A stretch of 64,000 bases of DNA from Bacteroidales bacterium. GTDB taxonomy: Bacteria; Bacteroidota; Bacteroidia; Bacteroidales; WCHB1-69. Where the stretch lies: assembly GCA_024686335.1 (NCBI GenBank), contig JAILCI010000062.1, forward strand, positions 33,767-97,766, written 5' to 3'. A program made the position numbers and the translations under genes. Shown here in pieces: positions 18,685-28,067 of this stretch. The notes beneath the pieces were generated by a model that worked only from the letters and a program-made list of their open reading frames with translations, had not been told where the DNA came from and did no database searches. Numbering within the stretch: position 1 is the stretch's first letter; each line of letters starts with the position of its first letter.

Positions 18685-18717
18685 ACGAGATAAAACAAAA
18701 CAATCGGCAAAGATAAA

Positions 18718-19293
18718 TTAAAAATATGATTTCTGCTTGAGAAAATCGAGTGAGAGCTCGTAAGTCTCTCCAGTACAGACAACAAGATCAGCTCGTCGGC
18801 ACTTCTCCTCTTGGGACATCTGGTGTGACATTCGTTGAAGTATTGCTTCTCTGGTCAGATTTGGGTTACGTAACTGAACTCGTTGTATACGCAGTTCCAG
18901 AGGAGCGTCGACAACGATGATCTTGTCGAAGAAATCTGTTAGACCTCCTTCATAAACAATGGCTGATTCCATCATGACAGATGGGGCTTGTTGTTCTTCA
19001 GCCCACTTTATAAAGAGATCCATAACCGCAGGATGCACTAGGCGATTCAACTTTTGCAGGTTTTCTTCATTTCCAAAAACAAGGCTGGAAAGAACAGGTA
19101 TGTTTATTTTTCCGTTAGAAACCAAATTTGGATGGTCAAAAAGGGCAATTAGTTTTTTCTGAAAAGTGACATCTTCATACAGTTTTTTAGCTTCATCATC
19201 AGCGTAGAAGACAGGTATGCCCATTTGGATGAAGTTCTTGGAGAGGTAGGTCTTGCCGGTTCCAATGCCACCGGTTAGTGCAATTTTATACAT
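18718..19293 (-). CDS. coaE: Dephospho-CoA kinase
   Basis: 191 residues from the ATG at 19293; a longer frame to 19365 would only add residues inside folP. Last step of coenzyme A synthesis, phosphorylating the 3'-OH of dephospho-CoA. The P-loop is ALTGGIGTGKT immediately after the start. PVFYADDEAKKLY (substrate Asp), LVHPAVMD and the RRADLVV-like end are all present. The first 8 bases overlap the end of folP, which supports translational coupling. Confidence 0.95.
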   Translation of the reverse strand: MYKIALTGGIGTGKTYLSKNFIQMGIPVFYADDEAKKLYEDVTFQKKLIALFDHPNLVSNGKINIPVLSSLVFGNEENLQKLNRLVHPAVMDLFIKWAEEQQAPSVMMESAIVYEGGLTDFFDKIIVVDAPLELRIQRVQLRNPNLTREAILQRMSHQMSQEEKCRRADLVVCTGETYELSLDFLKQKSYF

Positions 19294-20119
19294 GATGATA
19301 GAATTCAAAAATACGGATGGCCTCCTTGGCCTCGCGTACGTCATGGGCACGGAGGATGTTGGCACCTTTGAGCAAAGCCAGCATGTGTACCGCTGTGGTA
19401 CCGTTGAGAGCTTCTTGTGGTGTGACGTTGAGGAGACGGTGGATCATAGATTTTCGGGAAACACCAGCCAAGATAGGAAGTCCGAAAGTCTGAAAAGCAT
19501 TTAGATTTTTGAGTATCAGATAGTTCTGTTTCATATCTTTGCCGAAGCCAAAGCCAGGATCTATGATGATATCATGGACGTGATGTTTATGCAGCTTTTC
19601 CAGTTGGACACCGAAAAAGTGCAACATATCGGATATAATATCTTTATATTCAGTCTGTTGCTGCATCACCTTAGGTTTAGCGGTCGTGTGCATTAGGCAG
19701 TAGGGAACCTGATAAGTGCCAATGAGAGGAATCATCCCTTCGTCAAAAGTGCCGCCGGATATGTCGTTAATGATATCAGCACCGGCTTCGATAGCTTTTT
19801 CAGCCACTGAAGCGCGCCAGGTATCCACGGAGATGATGATGTTTGGGAATTGTTTTTTCAGCAGTTCGACGGTTTCTTTGATAGTGGAAATCTCTTGATT
19901 TTCAGGGATGTCTTCCGCCCCGGGGCGAGTGGAAACAGCGCCGACATCGATAATGTCAGCACCCTCTTCGAGCATCTTGGCAGCACGCGCCACAATACGA
20001 TCGGCAGTTGTGTATTGACCACCGTCGAAAAAGGAGTCTTCAGTCACGTTGAGGATGCCCATGACAACAGGCTTTTCAAGCGAGAGCAGTCGGCCGGAAC
20101 AGTTTAGTTGCATGGTCAT
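19286..20119 (-). CDS. folP: Dihydropteroate synthase
   Basis: 277 residues. Condenses p-aminobenzoate with the pterin pyrophosphate in folate synthesis and is the sulfonamide target. Signatures are VMGILNVTEDSFFDGG near residue 19 and ADIIDVGAVSTRPGAE near residue 55. SVDTWRASVAEKAIEAGADIINDISGG, DPGFGFGKDMKQN and PILAGVSRKSMIH complete the TIM-barrel motifs. It is 12 bases after rpe and overlaps coaE by 8 bases. Confidence 0.97.
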   Translation of the reverse strand: MTMQLNCSGRLLSLEKPVVMGILNVTEDSFFDGGQYTTADRIVARAAKMLEEGADIIDVGAVSTRPGAEDIPENQEISTIKETVELLKKQFPNIIISVDTWRASVAEKAIEAGADIINDISGGTFDEGMIPLIGTYQVPYCLMHTTAKPKVMQQQTEYKDIISDMLHFFGVQLEKLHKHHVHDIIIDPGFGFGKDMKQNYLILKNLNAFQTFGLPILAGVSRKSMIHRLLNVTPQEALNGTTAVHMLALLKGANILRAHDVREAKEAIRIFEFYHHV

Positions 20120-20131
20120 GATTGTGAATTT

Positions 20132-20788
20132 TTAGAGACTTTTCATATAAGCGATCTCGGCTGCTGGATCTTGACTGCGGAAAACAGCGCTGCCTGCCAC
20201 TACGGCATCGGCGCCGGCATCCATGATCTGCTGGAGGTTGTCGCGCGTGACACCGCCGTCGACCTCTATCAAGGCCTCAGAGTTGTTGCGATCGATCATT
20301 TCTCGCAACTCTGCGATGCGATGTAGCGAGCGTTGGATGAATTTTTGTCCGCCGAAGCCTGGATTTACCGACATAATGAGCACTAAATTAATATCTTGGA
20401 TGATATCCTCCAATCCGCTGATAGGTGTGTGCGGATTAAGGGAGACACCAGCTAACATACCCTCCTCTTTGATTTGTGAAATGGTACGGTGCAGATGCGT
20501 GCAAGCTTCCCAATGGACAGTCAAAAGGTCGCTCCCGGCCTCTTTGAAAGCACGGATGTAACGCTCTGGTTGCACAATCATCAGGTGTGTGTCAAGCGGT
20601 TTCTCCGAAAGCTGACGGATGGCTTTTACCACCGGGATGCCAAAGGAGATATTGGGAACAAAAACGCCGTCCATGATGTCCAAGTGTAACCAGTCTGCTT
20701 TCGATTTATTCAACATCTGTATGTCTGCTTCCAGATTTCCAAAGTTGGCGGACAGCAGAGAGGGAGATACGATAACGGATTGATGCAT
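20132..20788 (-). CDS. rpe: Ribulose-phosphate 3-epimerase
   Basis: 218 residues from the ATG at 20788; the longer frame to 20920 adds a lysine-rich, unrelated segment that spans the promoter region and is rejected. Interconverts ribulose 5-phosphate and xylulose 5-phosphate in the pentose phosphate pathway. SPSLLSANFGNLEADI, WLHLDIMDGVFVPNISFG (metal His and Asp), THLMIVQPERYI, MSVNPGFGGQKFI and EVDGGVTRDN are all present. It is the first gene of the long minus-strand run. Confidence 0.97.
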   Translation of the reverse strand: MHQSVIVSPSLLSANFGNLEADIQMLNKSKADWLHLDIMDGVFVPNISFGIPVVKAIRQLSEKPLDTHLMIVQPERYIRAFKEAGSDLLTVHWEACTHLHRTISQIKEEGMLAGVSLNPHTPISGLEDIIQDINLVLIMSVNPGFGGQKFIQRSLHRIAELREMIDRNNSEALIEVDGGVTRDNLQQIMDAGADAVVAGSAVFRSQDPAAEIAYMKSL

Positions 20789-20808
20789 AGCTATGTTTTT
20801 TGATGGTG

Positions 20809-20816
20809 CAAAAATA
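20809..20816 (-). promoter_or_regulatory. Candidate -7 box for rpe and the long minus-strand run
   Basis: TATTTTTG read on the minus strand, 20 bases before the rpe ATG at 20788. The region 20789-20888 is a divergent promoter region; no clear -33 TTTG was found for this direction. Confidence 0.45.
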
Positions 20817-20854
20817 CGTTTTTTCACCTTATATTTTTTATAAGAAAAAAAATC

Positions 20855-20862
20855 TATTTTTG
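20855..20862 (+). promoter_or_regulatory. Candidate -7 box for the Omp85-like gene
   Basis: TATTTTTG on the plus strand, 26 bases before the ATG at 20889, in a very A/T-rich divergent region shared with rpe. The -33 position has only a T run. Confidence 0.45.
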
Positions 20863-20888
20863 CATTTGTATTTTTAAAATCATCGATT

Positions 20889-22313
20889 ATGAAGAAAATT
20901 CTACTTTTGATTCTAAGCATTTGTATTTTAACACCATATATTGCTTTTGCGGAGAATGAGGATTCTCAGGGGTTTGAAAGAAAGAAACCTAAGAAGGAGA
21001 AAAAAGAGAAACCTGCAGTGCGTACGGGCTGGACCTTTGGCATTCTCCCTAGTGTTGCCTATGATGCTGACAAGGGGTTTCAATACGGAGTTTTGGCTAA
21101 TATCTACAACTTTGGTGATGGATCTATCTATCCTGAGTATTTTCATTCTCTCTATGTGGAGGCAGCATATACGACCAAACGTTCAGGCCTGTTCCGTTTT
21201 GCCTACGACTCCAAATATTTGATTCCTAACCATCGTCTGAAAATCGACCTCTCCTATTTGCCCGATGCGCTGTGTGATTTTTATGGATACAATGGCTATC
21301 AGACAGTCTACAATGCCGACTGGTGTAAGAGAAAATATGATGGTTATCAGTCTAGAGCTTTCTATAAATCCCGCCGTGATTTGATTCGTTTGGCTGTCGA
21401 CATGGATGGTAGCATCGGAGATAACTGGTATTGGAATGCTGGTATCGGTTTTCTTGGTTATCAGATTGGCAGGGTCAATTTGGATATGCTCAACCGAAAT
21501 AAGAAGCCTGAAAACATGTTGCCAGATATTGATGGTCTCTATGAGAAGTATGTGAAATGGGGTATCTTGACTCCAGCAGAGGCTAACGGTGGATGGCATC
21601 CTTACCTTCGTGGCGGTCTTACCTATGATAGCCGTGACCGTCAGCAGAACACCCATAAAGGTATGAATGCAGAGATATTCTGGACTTATAATGCTGCTTT
21701 TGGTGCTGATAAGGAGTATAACAATCTGATGTTCAACGCAAGTTTCCGTCATTTTGTGCCGATTTATAAAGACTACATTACCTTTGCCTACCGTTTAGCA
21801 ACACAGCTGACAGTTGCTGGAAATTCACCTTTCTACTTGAACAATTATTACAACAATCTCTTTATTCAGCGAGTGTTGTACGATGGATTGGGAGGCGCAA
21901 ACACCGTGCGTGGAGTTTTGCGTAACCGCATCACTGCTCCTGGTTATGCTTTTGCCAACGTTGAATTTCGTTTCACGGTAGCCAAGTTTAACATCAAGAA
22001 AGAGCAATTTGCCATCGGATTGAATCCATTCGTAGATGCTGGTATGGTTTTGCAGCCCTATCATCTTGATAGAAAGACTATTGAACAGAATATTGCAGAG
22101 AATGATCCCGACTTTGATTTGTCAGAGCTTGAGAATTATGTAGTTTTCGGTGACGAGGCCCAAATCTATCGTCCACATCTCTCTTGCGGTCTAGGTCTCA
22201 AAGTGATGATGAATGACAATTTTGTGCTCTCCGTAGATTGGGCTGTTCCGTTTAACAAGCGGGATAATGATGGAATGGCCAACATCTACGTCAAAATGGG
22301 CTATATGTTCTAG
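20889..22313 (+). CDS. BamA/TamA-type (Omp85) outer-membrane barrel protein
   Basis: 474 residues with a Sec signal peptide (KILLLILSICILTPYIAFA), then a short lysine-rich linker (about residues 30-45). The remainder is a 16-strand-type barrel with alternating aromatic strands. The Omp85 lid-loop signature appears as GGANTVRGVL near residue 340. The chain ends in a typical outer-membrane strand (NIYVKMGYMF, aromatic last residue). There are no POTRA domains, so this is not BamA itself; short Bacteroidota relatives of this kind are of unknown function. murB begins 12 bases downstream. Confidence 0.8.
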   Translation: MKKILLLILSICILTPYIAFAENEDSQGFERKKPKKEKKEKPAVRTGWTFGILPSVAYDADKGFQYGVLANIYNFGDGSIYPEYFHSLYVEAAYTTKRSGLFRFAYDSKYLIPNHRLKIDLSYLPDALCDFYGYNGYQTVYNADWCKRKYDGYQSRAFYKSRRDLIRLAVDMDGSIGDNWYWNAGIGFLGYQIGRVNLDMLNRNKKPENMLPDIDGLYEKYVKWGILTPAEANGGWHPYLRGGLTYDSRDRQQNTHKGMNAEIFWTYNAAFGADKEYNNLMFNASFRHFVPIYKDYITFAYRLATQLTVAGNSPFYLNNYYNNLFIQRVLYDGLGGANTVRGVLRNRITAPGYAFANVEFRFTVAKFNIKKEQFAIGLNPFVDAGMVLQPYHLDRKTIEQNIAENDPDFDLSELENYVVFGDEAQIYRPHLSCGLGLKVMMNDNFVLSVDWAVPFNKRDNDGMANIYVKMGYMF

Positions 22314-22324
22314 AAATATCTGAT

Positions 22325-23332
22325 ATGAAAATCTCTGACAACTATTCTCTACTTGCTCACAATACTTTCAAGATGCAGGTCTCTTGTCGCCGGTTCATTG
22401 AACTGGAGAGACCGGAAGAAATTGTCTCGTTGGCTGCGCAGCATATATTCGAACAGCCTTTCTATATCTTAGGAGGTGGCAGTAATGTGCTTTTCACTCG
22501 CGATTATGAAGGAGTGATTTTGCATCCCGTCTTTAAAGGCATAGAGCTGATCAAGGAGGATGAGCAGACCATCACATTACGTGTGGCAGCGGGCACAGAA
22601 TGGGAGTCGTTGATTGAATATTGTGTTGAAAATCAGTACTATGGATTGGAAAACCTGACAGGTATACCCGGGTTGGTAGGCAGTGCTCCAGTGCAGAATA
22701 TTGGTGCCTATGGAATGGAGGTTAAGGATAGCATCCTGACAGTAGAGGGTTACCTCCTTCCCTCAGTTGAACCCATCTGTTATTCTGCCGAAGACTGTCG
22801 GTTTGGATATCGCAGTTCTCTTTTTAAAACGGAACTTAAGGGCCGTTGTTTTATCACATACGTTTATTTCAAGCTCTCTAAGGAACCGCATTTCAACTTG
22901 ACATACAAAGCGTTGTCGGAGGAGTTAGCCCGTCAGCAAGTCAAACCTACTTTGGAGAATATTGTCAGATGTGTTCGTTCGGTTCGTGACAGCAAACTCC
23001 CTGATATCACACAGATTGGTTGCGCAGGAAGTTTTTTCCAGAATCCTATAGTTTCTGAAGAACAGTTTGAACAATTACATCAACAATGTTCCGACCTGAT
23101 CTCCTATCCAGCCGCCAATGGTGTCAAACTAGCTGCAGGTCAACTTATTGACAAGGCTGGTTGGAAAGGTCATCGTGAAGGTGATGCCGGCATCTATCCT
23201 AAGCAGGCGCTCGTTGTTGTCAACTATGGGCAGGCGCACCCTGAAGAGATTTGTCAATTATACGAAAAAGTCATTTCCGACGTTTATAACAAGTTTAAAG
23301 TCTTATTGAGACCAGAGGTGAATATTATCTAA
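22325..23332 (+). CDS. murB: UDP-N-acetylmuramate dehydrogenase
   Basis: 335 residues, type I (E. coli-like) MurB. FAD enzyme reducing UDP-GlcNAc-enolpyruvate to UDP-MurNAc in peptidoglycan synthesis. FAD-binding YILGGGSNVLFT is near residue 47, GIPGLVGSAPVQNIGAYGMEV near residue 118, and the proton-donor Ser is in GCAGSFFQNP. LIDKAGWKGHREGDAGIYPKQ and the C-terminal LRPEV with the catalytic Glu follow. The next gene starts 4 bases later. Confidence 0.97.
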   Translation: MKISDNYSLLAHNTFKMQVSCRRFIELERPEEIVSLAAQHIFEQPFYILGGGSNVLFTRDYEGVILHPVFKGIELIKEDEQTITLRVAAGTEWESLIEYCVENQYYGLENLTGIPGLVGSAPVQNIGAYGMEVKDSILTVEGYLLPSVEPICYSAEDCRFGYRSSLFKTELKGRCFITYVYFKLSKEPHFNLTYKALSEELARQQVKPTLENIVRCVRSVRDSKLPDITQIGCAGSFFQNPIVSEEQFEQLHQQCSDLISYPAANGVKLAAGQLIDKAGWKGHREGDAGIYPKQALVVVNYGQAHPEEICQLYEKVISDVYNKFKVLLRPEVNII

Positions 23333-23336
23333 AAAG

Positions 23337-23726
23337 ATGAAAAAAAAAAACATTTTTGGAATCTGGATTTTTGCGTTGCTTGCTACGTTCATCTTGGGAT
23401 GTGAAGATCCTGGGGGTGGTGGCACCAACAGGCCGAAATTTGACGAGTCCTTGCTGATTGGTTACTGGCAGTCGGGCACGTTGCATGAGTACTACAAAGA
23501 GGATGGTACTGGTTATACTTGGGATACTGAAGATGATGTGATGGAGGAGGAGGCGCAACCTTATACGTGGACTCTTTCCGGTTCTACTCTAACACAGAAT
23601 CACCAGATGGAAATGGGAGGCGTGGTGCCCAAGTCCTACATTGTTACCACTTTGAATGCCACCACGTTGGAATATCATGATAACTACGGAACCTCTTACA
23701 TTTTCTTCAAAGATCAAAGTCGATGA
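23337..23726 (+). CDS. Small lipoprotein, lipocalin-like
   Basis: 129 residues. A lipoprotein signal peptide ends in the lipobox FILGC (Cys about residue 22), followed by a Gly-rich spacer. The rest (LIGYWQSGTLHEYYKEDGTGYTW, then YTWTLSGSTLTQNHQ, TTLNATTLEYHDNYG) has the strand pattern of the short lipocalin-like lipoproteins common in Bacteroidota: a W near the start and a repeated T-x-L pattern. Its stop overlaps the start of the AsmA-like gene (ATGA), which suggests a shared envelope function. No precise role known. Confidence 0.75.
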   Translation: MKKKNIFGIWIFALLATFILGCEDPGGGGTNRPKFDESLLIGYWQSGTLHEYYKEDGTGYTWDTEDDVMEEEAQPYTWTLSGSTLTQNHQMEMGGVVPKSYIVTTLNATTLEYHDNYGTSYIFFKDQSR

Positions 23727-26700
23727 AAAAGCCGGTTAAGATAACGCTCATCTCGATTGCTTCGGTCCTGTTATTTCTGGTGTTAGCAGTCTGCATTACG
23801 GTGGCAGTTGTTTTGTCACCTAAGCAACTAACTAAGATTGTGAACCGAGCCGCAAAAGAGTACATTCTCTGCGACTATAGTATTGGCAAAACAGGTCTTA
23901 CGATTTTTAAGACTTTTCCACAGCTCAGTATTGATATCGAGGATGTTTTGCTTGTAAATCCGATAGTGGGTTCACCTAATGATACCCTTCTTTCAGTGGA
24001 TCACTGCTTGGCTACTTTGGATATCAAGAAATTGATAAAAGAGCATAATCTTGAGGTTACAAAGTTCACCCTTCAAAATGGAGACGCGCATCTTTTTCGC
24101 AATAGGGCAGGTCAGAGCAACTTTGATGTGATTAATATTCCTGAATCTGAAGATACTTCGTCAACGCCCTATTCTTTTGACCTTTCCAATGTTTCTCTCA
24201 AACATGTCAACGTCGACTATTCAGATATTCCATCCTCTATCTATGCAGGAGTGAAGGACGTAAATGCCGATGCACAAGGAAAATATCTCGATGATGATAT
24301 CGACGGAAAATTAGATTTAGAGACGGGGCCTTTTCATTTTCAGACCTTAGACACAGCAAGCACAACAGTTCAATTTGATCATTTGGCTGTTGATTTTGAT
24401 GGTTCTTTTTCTGATATGAATCGTCTGAAAGGAAATTTGAATTTGGATGTGGCTGATCTACAATTGCAACTTGACACCACCGCATATATCGATAAAGAAA
24501 AGGTACAGTTGAATACTACTTTAGATGGTGAACTCTCATTGCAAAAACTGTTACTGGAGTCGTTGGAGTTGACGTATGACCAATATAAAATGCAACTTTC
24601 CGGTGATGTCCAGCGAGATACTGCCAACGGAGATATCAATATGGATTTGGCGTATAAAACTGATACGTGGCCGATTGCAGAGGTGTTGAAAAAGTTGCCC
24701 TCTCCTATCGCCTCGCTTTTGCCCGACAGTATGCAATTAGAAGGTGATGTAGCTTTGGGTGGCACGGTGAAAGGCACTTATAACGAGGAGTCCATGCCTG
24801 TGGTGACCAGTAATGTCAAAATTGAAGATGGTAATTTTGCCATGGCTGGAATGCCATTTGATGTGAAAGATATTGATGGAGAGGCAGATTTAAATTTAGA
24901 TCTTGATAATCAGACGGATCTCAAAATCAATTCTGTGGCTGGCAATATACGTGGCAATCATGTGGTCGTTACGGGGACTATCCGAGACCTTCTGAATAAG
25001 ATGCTTTGCCATCTGACTCTCAATGGCGATATCAAGCTGGAAGACTTTCAAGATCTTCTGCCAGAGTCAATTACTCCATGCCAAGGAACAGCATCTTCCA
25101 AAGTCACAGCAGAGTTTGATTATGATCAGCTAAAAGATCTGCAGATTGATAAAATGACTGCTAAAGGCGACTTCAACATCAAAAATTTCAAACTGTTGTA
25201 TGACGATTCGTTATGGTTGCGTTCTCAGTCGATGGCGTTGCAAGTCCATTTTCCGGTGAAGGAAAAGCCTTATCGTATTGGAGAGTGGTTGGAGGCCAAG
25301 ATTCAGTCGCCTAAGATTGATTGTGAACGACTCGAGATGTTTGATGCTTCGATGACGAATGCTGATTTAGACGTTTTTGTTAATGACGTCTTGGATAGCA
25401 CAATAGAGACAAAAGTGGGCACTGCTTTTGCCGGAAATATGATTACCGCTGTAATGGATACTATTGGTGCTGAAATCACTTCACCTAAGGGAACTTTTAC
25501 AATGAAGAGTTCGGAGAAATTGGCTTTGAAACTGCAAGGTAACAAACTGAAAGCGCACATGGGCGATTTGGCAGTCAACACAAACTCTTTTTCTTTAGAT
25601 GGCAATACTCGTTATGATAAGAATGGTAAAAACACGCTGATGCAGTGGAATCCTGCTGTGAAGCTTACTCTTGCAGATGGCCATGTGACAGATCCGGCCT
25701 TGACATTACCTCTGGCCCTTTCAACGCTGAAGGTTGATTTTACGATGCAAAAATGCCAGTTGAATGACAGCTATGTGAAGTTGGGTAGTTCCGATTTCAC
25801 ACTTACAGGGAATGTCTATAATATTGACAAGTTTTATCAGGATGAAGGTATTTTGTCGGGCAATCTGAGTCTTTCATCGCATTATCTGGAATTGAATGAG
25901 ATAATGGATTTCGTAAATGGCTTTAGAGCTCCTGAAGAGCTGATGAATACTGAGCTCGAGTCGAAGGAGGATGATCCATTCATCGTACCTTATGGCATCA
26001 ACTTGACGGTTAACACCAATGTGGACAAGGCACATTATGAGGATGTGGATATTCGCAAGATTGGTGGTAAGCTGGAAGTTAATGATGGTGTGCTGGTTTT
26101 GGATCAGATGGGTTTCACTTCGGATGCAGCTCGCATGCAGATGACGGCATTGTATAAGACGCCTCGTCGTAATCATCTTTTCTTAGGTCTCGATTTCCAC
26201 TTGTTGGATATCAAGATTGCCGAGTTGATAGACATGATTCCCGAAGTGGATACGGTTCTCCCTATGTTGAAGTCGTTTGCAGGCAATGCCGAATTCCATT
26301 TTGCGATAGAGACTTACCTGAAATCTAATTACGACGTTAAGTTTTCCACCTTACGCGGAGCTGCTGCCATCAATGGCAAAGAGTTGGTGGTGCTTGACAA
26401 TGAGACTTATCGGAAGATTTCCAAGATGCTGATGTTCAAGAAAGGAACGACCAACAAAATTGACAGTCTCTCCGCGGAGGTCACTATCTATAAGAATGAG
26501 GTGGATGTTTATCCGTTTCTGATTGCCATCGACCGTTATAAAGCTATCGTCTCAGGTCGTCATAATCTGGATATGACCTATAATTACAATCTCTCATTGG
26601 TTAGTCCGATTCGGTTAGGATTGGATGTGATAGGTACCGATAAACGTAAGTTCAAACTAACGAAGGCAAAATATCCGACACTTTTCCGTCCTGAAAAGCA

Positions 26701-26794
26701 GAATGTTGTGGAGAAGAACATAATGAATTTGAAGAATCAGATTAATAGTTCTTTACGTGCAAATGTCAGGGAACAGGCTCCAGAAGAGAATTAA
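23723..26794 (+). CDS. AsmA family protein
   Basis: 1023 residues. The N-terminal transmembrane anchor is at about 6-32 (ITLISIASVLLFLVLAVCITVAVVL). Next comes the AsmA start pattern (LTKIVNRAAKEYILCDYSIGKTGLTIFKTFPQLSIDIEDVLL). A very long beta-rich region of repeated amphipathic strands continues to the AsmA_2-like C-terminus (LSGNLSLSSHYLELNEIMDF; FSTLRGAAAINGKELVVLD). Relatives (AsmA, TamB, YhdP) span the periplasm and are linked to lipid transport or outer-membrane assembly. Coupled to a small lipoprotein gene upstream by ATGA and in the same direction as the Omp85-type barrel and murB. Confidence 0.88.
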   Translation: MKKPVKITLISIASVLLFLVLAVCITVAVVLSPKQLTKIVNRAAKEYILCDYSIGKTGLTIFKTFPQLSIDIEDVLLVNPIVGSPNDTLLSVDHCLATLDIKKLIKEHNLEVTKFTLQNGDAHLFRNRAGQSNFDVINIPESEDTSSTPYSFDLSNVSLKHVNVDYSDIPSSIYAGVKDVNADAQGKYLDDDIDGKLDLETGPFHFQTLDTASTTVQFDHLAVDFDGSFSDMNRLKGNLNLDVADLQLQLDTTAYIDKEKVQLNTTLDGELSLQKLLLESLELTYDQYKMQLSGDVQRDTANGDINMDLAYKTDTWPIAEVLKKLPSPIASLLPDSMQLEGDVALGGTVKGTYNEESMPVVTSNVKIEDGNFAMAGMPFDVKDIDGEADLNLDLDNQTDLKINSVAGNIRGNHVVVTGTIRDLLNKMLCHLTLNGDIKLEDFQDLLPESITPCQGTASSKVTAEFDYDQLKDLQIDKMTAKGDFNIKNFKLLYDDSLWLRSQSMALQVHFPVKEKPYRIGEWLEAKIQSPKIDCERLEMFDASMTNADLDVFVNDVLDSTIETKVGTAFAGNMITAVMDTIGAEITSPKGTFTMKSSEKLALKLQGNKLKAHMGDLAVNTNSFSLDGNTRYDKNGKNTLMQWNPAVKLTLADGHVTDPALTLPLALSTLKVDFTMQKCQLNDSYVKLGSSDFTLTGNVYNIDKFYQDEGILSGNLSLSSHYLELNEIMDFVNGFRAPEELMNTELESKEDDPFIVPYGINLTVNTNVDKAHYEDVDIRKIGGKLEVNDGVLVLDQMGFTSDAARMQMTALYKTPRRNHLFLGLDFHLLDIKIAELIDMIPEVDTVLPMLKSFAGNAEFHFAIETYLKSNYDVKFSTLRGAAAINGKELVVLDNETYRKISKMLMFKKGTTNKIDSLSAEVTIYKNEVDVYPFLIAIDRYKAIVSGRHNLDMTYNYNLSLVSPIRLGLDVIGTDKRKFKLTKAKYPTLFRPEKQNVVEKNIMNLKNQINSSLRANVREQAPEEN

Positions 26795-26805
26795 AGAATA
26801 GGGAG

Positions 26806-27300
26806 ATGGCTAAAGATAAAATCAACAAGACTAATGCCTGTCGTATTCTGGACCAGAAAAAGATTCAGTACCAGTTAGTTCCTTATGTTGTAGACGAGGA
26901 TGACCTCGGCGCACAGCATATTGCGGATCAGTTGGGAGAGGATATTAACCAGGTTTTCAAGACGTTGGTGCTAAAAGGAGATAAGACGGGACATTTTGTT
27001 TGTGTAATTCCAGGCAACGAAGAGGTGGATTTGAAGAAAACAGCCAAGGTTACTGGCAATAAGAGTTGTGATCTCATCCCTATGAAAGAGTTGTTGCCTT
27101 TGACGGGTTACATTCGGGGTGGTTGTTCGCCTGTAGGTATGAAAAAGCCATTTCCGACATATATTCATGAGACGTGCGAGTTGTTTGACTATATCTATGT
27201 GAGTGCTGGTGTCCGAGGTCTTCAATTTAAAATTGCACCTAAAGATTTGGTACAGACAGTACAAATGACCATTGCAGATTTAACAACATCGATACTTTAG
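26806..27300 (+). CDS. ybaK: Cys-tRNA(Pro) deacylase YbaK
   Basis: 164 residues. Hydrolyses Cys-tRNA(Pro) made by mischarging. Lys in VFKTLVLKGD near residue 54, VIPGNEEVDLKKTAKVTG and GYIRGGCSPVGMKKPFPTYIHE match the YbaK branch rather than ProXp-ala. It starts 11 bases after the AsmA-like gene and its stop overlaps the convergent miaA stop by 3 bases. Confidence 0.93.
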   Translation: MAKDKINKTNACRILDQKKIQYQLVPYVVDEDDLGAQHIADQLGEDINQVFKTLVLKGDKTGHFVCVIPGNEEVDLKKTAKVTGNKSCDLIPMKELLPLTGYIRGGCSPVGMKKPFPTYIHETCELFDYIYVSAGVRGLQFKIAPKDLVQTVQMTIADLTTSIL

Positions 27301-28067
27301 AGATTACCCTCCTGTAGTATCTTGTATATTTCTGCCATTTTTTCGTCTTCAGTTAAGGCTACATCTATCCAATGGATATCGAAACTTAGACGTTCCATGC
27401 GTCGGAACCACGTCATCTGACGTTTGGAAAATTGATGGATGGCGGTGTTTAGAGAGTTAAACATTTCGTCATATGAGATCATGCCAAGCAAATAAAGCGT
27501 GACGAACTTATATTCCAAACCATAACGTAGGAGAATCTCAGTGGGCACACCTTCGTCCATGAGAGCTTTTACCTCTTCTATCATACCCTCTTCAAGGCGG
27601 GCTTTGAGACGCTGTGTGATACGTGTGCGGATGAGGTCACGGTCGCCACGAAGGCCAAAAATCACAGAGGGGACAGGATCGGAGAGAATTTGGTTATCTT
27701 CCTGGAATTTGAATCGATAGCCTTGCAACACAGCTTCGATATAGAGTCCGCTGCCGCCGCAGATCACGATTTGTTTGCCACGATTTTGGATATCACGCAT
27801 CGCTTTGAAGGCTTCTTGTTGATAGCGATATACATTGTATTTAACACCTGGTTCCTCTATATCGATAAGATGGTAGGGGATCGGCTGCCCATTGTATTGA
27901 TATTCGGTGATGTCTTTGCCTGTGCCGATGTCCATACGACGATAGACTTGCCGAGAGTCTGCGCTGACTATCTCACCGTCTAACTCAGCAGCCAGGCGCA
28001 CTGCGATGTGTGTCTTGCCCGTGGCCGTGGGGCCCAAGATGGTGATTATAGGACGTTCTTCGTTCAT
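27297..28067 (-). CDS. miaA: tRNA dimethylallyltransferase MiaA
   Basis: 256 residues, shorter than the usual 300 or so. Transfers dimethylallyl to A37 of tRNAs reading UNN codons. P-loop GPTATGKT at residues 12-19, then SADSRQVYRRMDIGTGKD, PYHLIDIEEPG, ICGGSGLYIEAVLQGY and a C-terminal FSKRQMTWFRR. The insertion between core and C-terminal part is reduced compared with E. coli MiaA. Bacteroidota often carry two MiaA-like genes, so a second copy elsewhere is possible. The ATG shares one base with the upstream phosphoesterase stop (TAATG). Confidence 0.9.
   Translation of the reverse strand: MNEERPIITILGPTATGKTHIAVRLAAELDGEIVSADSRQVYRRMDIGTGKDITEYQYNGQPIPYHLIDIEEPGVKYNVYRYQQEAFKAMRDIQNRGKQIVICGGSGLYIEAVLQGYRFKFQEDNQILSDPVPSVIFGLRGDRDLIRTRITQRLKARLEEGMIEEVKALMDEGVPTEILLRYGLEYKFVTLYLLGMISYDEMFNSLNTAIHQFSKRQMTWFRRMERLSFDIHWIDVALTEDEKMAEIYKILQEGNL

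Noticed and set aside
20789..20920. Longer start for rpe
   Set aside because: The extra residues are Lys/Phe-rich, span the promoter region and overlap the divergent gene start.
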